Source of the DNA: Prochlorococcus sp. HOT208_60m_808G21 | GTDB lineage: Bacteria > Cyanobacteriota > Cyanobacteriia > PCC-6307 > Cyanobiaceae | Length of the DNA: 50,671 bases | Direction of reading: 5' to 3' | Assembly (NCBI GenBank): GCA_002026015.1 | Contig: MWOY01000194.1 | Location: 1-50,671 of the forward strand | Shown: positions 46,501-50,671 of the stretch, piece by piece | How the letters are laid out: each line of letters opens with the position of its first letter | Numbering within the stretch: position 1 is the first letter of the stretch | The notes under the pieces: generated by a model | What the model was told of the DNA's origin: nothing | Databases searched by the model: none | The model's input: the letters and a program-made list of their open reading frames with translations, nothing else | Position numbers and translations under genes: made by a program

Positions 46501-47217
46501 ATGACTTTTAAAGCGACCTACCTTGGTTCAAATGGTTGGCTTATAAAATTTAAAAAAACCAATTTAATTATTGATCCTTGGCTCAAGGGAGATTTAATAT
46601 TTCCTCCAGGTGAGTGGTTTTTTAAAGGATCATTAGAAGAAGAAATTTCAATAGATAAAAAAATAGATATTGTTTTGTTAACCCAAGGATTACCTGACCA
46701 CTGTCATGTTCCAACTTTAGAAATGTTCAGAAAGGATATTCCTATAATTTGCCCTAAAAGTGCTGTTGAAACATTAAAAAAAATTGGTTTTAGTTCAATT
46801 AAAACGCTTAAGCCAACAGAAAATACAAATCTTTTCAATTTAAGTTTTGAAGCAACTGCTGGGGCTCCAGTGCCACAAATAGAAAACGGATATATTGTTA
46901 AAGACGATCAACATAATGGTTTTTATATAGAACCCCATGGATATCTTGATGATAATTTAAAAAAGCAAACTCTTGATGCAGTCATTACTCCTACAAAAAA
47001 TTTAGAATTGCCCCTAGTTGGTCCTTTTGTAAAAGGTGCTGATGTTATCCCTAAATTGATTAACAAATTCAATCCAAAATATATACTTTCAAGTACCATA
47101 GGCGGAGATGCAAAATATTCAGGTTTTTTAAATAATTTTATTTCAGTTCAGGATTACAAAGAGGCATTAAATTGTAATCTTGTAAATCTAAAGAGTATGC
47201 AATCTATTATGATTTAA
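46501..47217 (+). CDS. metallo-beta-lactamase-fold protein with an altered metal site
   Basis: A 238-residue protein with the MBL fold N-terminus TYLGSNGWLIKFKKTNLIID, but the usual HxHxDH motif is replaced by TQGLPDHCH near residue 60: the first two His positions are Gln and Leu, while Asp and His are kept. Plant and cyanobacterial relatives share this altered form. It may be non-catalytic or have changed specificity. Lactamase_B_3/UlaG-like spacing otherwise holds. Confidence 0.75.
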   Translation: MTFKATYLGSNGWLIKFKKTNLIIDPWLKGDLIFPPGEWFFKGSLEEEISIDKKIDIVLLTQGLPDHCHVPTLEMFRKDIPIICPKSAVETLKKIGFSSIKTLKPTENTNLFNLSFEATAGAPVPQIENGYIVKDDQHNGFYIEPHGYLDDNLKKQTLDAVITPTKNLELPLVGPFVKGADVIPKLINKFNPKYILSSTIGGDAKYSGFLNNFISVQDYKEALNCNLVNLKSMQSIMI

Positions 47218-47272
47218 ACCGATCCAAAAAGATCTTTAATTAAGTCATTTAGCTTGGAAGTAAATCTACTTT

Positions 47273-47280
47273 AAAAGGAG
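47273..47280 (+). promoter_or_regulatory. strong Shine-Dalgarno sequence for the ATT-start gene
   Basis: AAAAGGAG ends eight bases before the ATT at 47289. Strong ribosome-binding sites are uncommon in this window, and this one has ideal spacing for ATT and for no ATG/GTG/TTG in this frame. Confidence 0.6.
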
Positions 47281-47288
47281 CTCAAAAA

Positions 47289-47654
47289 ATTCATTCATTT
47301 TTTATTAACTCAATACTTTTATTAGCTTTAAATATTAGCTATGTATGTGAAAATTCAAAGCTTAATCTTTTGATGAGAAATAATATTAATGGTGACTTTT
47401 CCGTAGTAGAAAAGATATCTGAGTTAAAGCCAGGAGCATTTATAAATATTAATTGGAATAAAAAAAATCTTATGCTTCCATATTCTCTAAGAAAAGATTA
47501 TATTTCCTTTACAGATAAAAAATGGGACTGGAGGTATCAATTTAATAAGGATGGATCGATTGATATTAATAATCCCTCTTTATACGAACTACTACCTTCT
47601 GGAGAAATTAAAACACATTTTTGTGAAACAGAAGATAATAAGCCAAACTTATAA
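47289..47654 (+). CDS. hypothetical secreted protein, apparent ATT start
   Basis: The frame opens at a TAG (47250-47252). The first conventional start (TTG at 47370, ATG at 47373) would cut off an obvious signal peptide, HSFFINSILLLALNIS followed by a lipobox-like SYVC. I therefore place the start at ATT (47289), eight bases after AAAAGGAG. The 121-residue product then has an N-terminal export signal, possibly lipoprotein-type cleavage before the Cys, and a soluble domain with WDWRYQFNKDGSIDI. No family recognised. Confidence 0.6.
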   Translation: MHSFFINSILLLALNISYVCENSKLNLLMRNNINGDFSVVEKISELKPGAFININWNKKNLMLPYSLRKDYISFTDKKWDWRYQFNKDGSIDINNPSLYELLPSGEIKTHFCETEDNKPNL

Positions 47655-49248
47655 TTTCAAAATAAGTATTCTAGATTTTTTAACCTCTTAACTTCCTTGT
47701 AAAGATGAACAATCCAAACAACCAAAATAATATTTCAAGATATGTAAAACTTGAAGATTACAAAGTTTTTGATTATGAAATTCCAGAAATCTTTTTGGAC
47801 TTCGTAATTAAGAAAAATGCTGTAAATGTTACGACCAAACTAAAATTGGTAAAAAAAAATAAGAATACCAGAAATCTAATTCTTGATGGCACTGATATAT
47901 TAATAAAAAAAATATTTATAGATGACTCACTACTGGAAAAGGAAGACTACAAACAGCAAAAAAATAACTTAAAAATTGAAAATATAAACAAAGATAATTT
48001 TTTTTTAAAAATAGAAGGAATAATTAAACCGAAGGAAAATACGTCCCTTTTAGGAATGTATGAGAGCAATGGAATTATAACTACGCAATGTGAGGCGGAA
48101 GGATTTAGAAGAATAAGTTTTCATTCTGATAGGCCTGATATACTAAGCAAATACACCGTAAGAATTGAGGCAGACAAGAATGATTATCCTGTCTTGCTTT
48201 CAAATGGTAACGTCGTAAAAGAAAATATTCTTGCAAATAATAGATATGAAATAATTTGGGAAGACCCATATCCGAAACCCTCATATCTATTTGCATTGGT
48301 AGCAGGGAAACTTAATTGTGTAAAAGACAACTTCATAACAAAATCGAATAAAAAAGTAAAAATAAATATCTATGTTGAGTATGGCGATGAAAAATATGTT
48401 CAACATGCAATAAGTTCCTTAAAGAAATCTATGAAGTGGGACGAGGATAAATATAACCTTGAATACGATTTGTCATTGTTCAATATTGTTGCAGTCAGGC
48501 ACTTTAATATGGGAGCAATGGAAAATAAAAGTCTCAATATTTTCAACTCAAAACTAGTACTCGCTAATTCTGAAACAACAACTGATGAAGAATTAGAGAG
48601 AATAGAGGGTGTGATCGCCCATGAATACTTCCATAATTGGACGGGGAACAGAGTGACATGTAGGGATTGGTTTCAACTATCTCTTAAAGAGGGTTTAACA
48701 GTATTCAGAGATCAACAATTCACTGCAGATGTTCATAATCATGAAATCAAGAGACTTGATGATGCGAAATTTCTTAGAAGAAATCAATTTAGAGAGGATT
48801 CTGGTCCAACATCACATCCTGTAATGCCTGAAAAATATCAAGAAATAGACAATTTCTATACGACCACGATTTACGAGAAAGGTGCAGAAATAATTAGAAT
48901 GCTTAATAAGCTTGTAAAAGATGAAAATTTCTATAAAGGATTTAGTAATTACATCTCAATATATGATGGAAAGGCAGCAACAATAGACCAATTTGTCGAA
49001 AAAATTTTAGAGCACAATAAGGAAATCGATCCTGAAAAGTTTAAAATCTGGTACAAGCAAAATGGGACCCCAAAAATTAAATTCAGGAGAATCTGGGATC
49101 AAACAGGCGAAAAACTTACAATTGAAGCCTCACAAAGTAATCCAATAAAGAAGAACCCATATAATGAATTACCTCTAATAATTCCTATAAATCTGGCTAT
49201 ATTTTGCAGTGATAATAAAACGATAGAAAAAACAGTTGTTTTAAAAAC

Positions 49249-49256
49249 AAAAAAAA
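49249..49256 (+). other. A8 run, first pepN frameshift site
   Basis: With seven As the reading continues KTKKQEFIFKNV into the known family sequence; with eight it stops at 49271-49273. A +1 change in the run explains the break. Confidence 0.8.
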
Positions 49257-50021
49257 CAAGAATTCATTTTTAAGAATGTAAGATCTCACATCCAAATTCC
49301 TTTAGTAACTTATTTTCGCGAATTATCTTCACCTGTTGAGTGGGAATCAGACACTACCTTGGATGAAAAATTTTTAATCTTAAAATATGAAAAAGATTTT
49401 TTTACACTATCAAATACTGTAAAAGTTTTTTACAAAAAAATTATTTTATGCAGATTAGATGAAAAACCAGATCATAAAATTGAAAATAAATTAATAACAG
49501 CCTTAATATCATTTATAAAAAATAAAGATATTAATTTAACCCTTTTATCAGAATTACTAAGTATTCCGACATTTGTTGAAATTGAATCGGAGATAGAAAA
49601 TATAGACCCTTTAAAGATATATAAAACTATTGACGAATTAAATCATTTATTCGGTACCAAATTAAAAGAAGAATTACATATTAAGCTCCAAGAAATAGAG
49701 AAAAATCTAGATAAAGTTTGGCCAGAAGGTAAAAATGAAAGAAAACTAATCGAAACTATTTGGAAACTACTCTTATGCAGTGATGATAGGGAAATTAAAG
49801 GCAAAATAATTAATTATGTCGATAGTAATTCGATGACGCTAGCAAAAGCTGCAATGAATTCTTTCAGTAGAATTAATTGTCCTGAAAGAAAAATTATTTC
49901 AAATATATTCTTCAATAAATGGAAAAATAATAGTGTCGTTTTAGATAGTTGGTTCTCATTTAATGCATCTATAGAAATTGATGAAAAAACAAGCAGCATT
50001 GAAAAATTATTTGAAAATAAA

Positions 50022-50028
50022 TTTTTTT
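50022..50028 (+). other. T7 run, second pepN frameshift site
   Basis: With six Ts the reading continues ENKFFDSKSPNTLRAIL into the C-terminal M1 domain; with seven it terminates at 50028-50030. It is also a +1 change, independent of the first. Confidence 0.8.
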
Positions 50029-50327
50029 GATTCAAAATCACCAAACACTTTAAGGGCTATATTAAATACATTCGTAACAAGAAATAGTACTTTTCATGCA
50101 ATTAATGGTTCTGGTTATAAATATATTGCAAAAAAGATAATTGAATTTGATAAATTAAATCCAATAGTAATTTCTCGTTTTGTAAAAGTATTTAGTAGAT
50201 ATAGTTATTATTCTGAACCTTACAAAAGTAATATGATAGAGACAATAAAGCAGATTAAAAAAAATAAACTATCAAAAAATACTAAAGAAGTTTTAGATGC
50301 AATAATAGAGTGATTTTTTGATGATAT

Positions 50328-50549
50328 TTAACTAAATTTAATAATAACGATTGTAAATATTAATAATAAAATAAATACAATATACTTATTAATAAAAATA
50401 TAATAAAATACATTTTTATTTTTATCTTTATTCCACTTTTTATTTACGTATTCCTTAGTTATAAATTTATTAGGTCTACCACAATATAAACATGTTGGGG
50501 AAGTTTTTAAAATTAAATTTTTACATTGGGGGCACTTTTTTTTTTCCAT
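50328..50549 (-). CDS. zinc-ribbon protein with C-terminal membrane anchor
   Basis: A 73-residue protein. A four-Cys zinc ribbon occupies residues 6-23 (CPQCKNLILKTSPTCLYCGR), then a basic Asn/Lys-rich linker, then one hydrophobic helix (FIFINK region to the end, KYIVFILLLIFTIVII). Zinc-ribbon plus C-terminal anchor is typical of small regulatory or assembly factors. It is convergent with pepN, 14 bases from its end. Confidence 0.7.
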   Translation of the reverse strand: MEKKKCPQCKNLILKTSPTCLYCGRPNKFITKEYVNKKWNKDKNKNVFYYIFINKYIVFILLLIFTIVIIKFS

Positions 50550-50647
50550 AATTTAATCTTACTGAATAAAATTGAAATCAGAAACAATAAATAAAACAAC
50601 TAATTTAAATTTAATTTATTATATTTTGATTAATTAAATATCATTGC

Positions 50648-50659
50648 AAAAAAAAAAAA
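50648..50659 (+). repeat. A12 homopolymer near the window end
   Basis: Twelve As in intergenic sequence beyond the start of the zinc-ribbon gene. No gene or signal is evident in 50550-50671. Confidence 0.8.
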
Positions 50660-50671
50660 GATTCTAACTAT

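Larger units (their letters stand above)
47705..50313 (+). pseudogene. pepN: aminopeptidase N, interrupted by two frameshifts
   Basis: An M1-family aminopeptidase with GAMEN (near residue 270) and HEYFHNW (HExxH, near 308) in the first segment, 47705-49273. The original frame is lost at an A8 run (49249-49256) and resumes in another frame through FRELSSPVEWESD to 50030. A second shift at T7 (50022-50028) moves the C-terminus (FHAINGSGYKYIAKKI) to a third frame ending at 50313. Removing one base at each run restores a single 868-residue PepN of normal length and complete domains. It is either a decaying gene or contains sequence errors; longer homopolymers elsewhere remain in frame. Confidence 0.85.

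Overview
The window reads as a stretch of chromosome from a marine picocyanobacterium, almost certainly Prochlorococcus of a low-GC, high-light-adapted type. The DNA is very AT-rich and densely packed. It encodes chlorophyll-synthesis enzymes (acsF, chlH), the cytochrome b6f-associated PetP, and many families found mainly in oxygenic phototrophs (DUF2996, DUF3038, DUF4335, DUF2949, DUF3318, CGLD27/Ycf36, DUF6447, DUF3303). This taxonomic call is inferred from gene content and composition. No rRNA, transposase, integrase or CRISPR array was seen.

Layout. 1-10 kb: the tail of an unidentified gene, DUF2996, acsF, the tldD/tldE metalloprotease pair overlapping fmt, a convergent TerC gene and mfd. 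10-15 kb: a leftward run in which dapB is followed by a membrane protein, a UbiH-like FAD hydroxylase, DUF2949, DUF3038 and DUF4335. 15-29 kb: mostly core genes: chlH, folP-tpiA, an S4 RNA-binding protein, an ABC exporter, carB, DUF3318-rsfS-CGLD27-asparaginase, then an initiator tRNA-Met with its terminator. 29-32.3 kb: petP and a three-gene ABC-2/DUF990 transporter operon.

32-50 kb is more accessory in character: many small single-membrane-span or secreted proteins of unknown function, a likely non-coding RNA (about 33009-33105), a TauE/SafE permease, a stand-alone HNH protein, a phosphoribosyltransferase plus nucleoside 2-deoxyribosyltransferase-like operon, rpsU, a helix-hairpin-helix protein with a KT repeat, a uridine-kinase-like P-loop protein facing a FAD oxidoreductase/MetF-like operon, an S51 peptidase, a GNAT acetyltransferase, a DCC thioredoxin-like protein, a divergent metallo-beta-lactamase-fold protein, a frameshifted pepN, and a zinc-ribbon membrane protein.

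Most notable observations: (1) pepN is split by two independent +1 changes, each in a homopolymer (A8 and T7), although longer homopolymers in other genes stay in frame. (2) Two genes have reading frames that extend well upstream of any ATG/GTG/TTG and seem to start at ATT; the one at 47289 has an excellent Shine-Dalgarno sequence. (3) There is a structured ncRNA candidate with promoter and terminator. (4) The accessory operons PRTase+NDT-like and MetF-like+FAD oxidoreductase have no obvious known pathway. No complete, clearly new system can be claimed from sequence alone.
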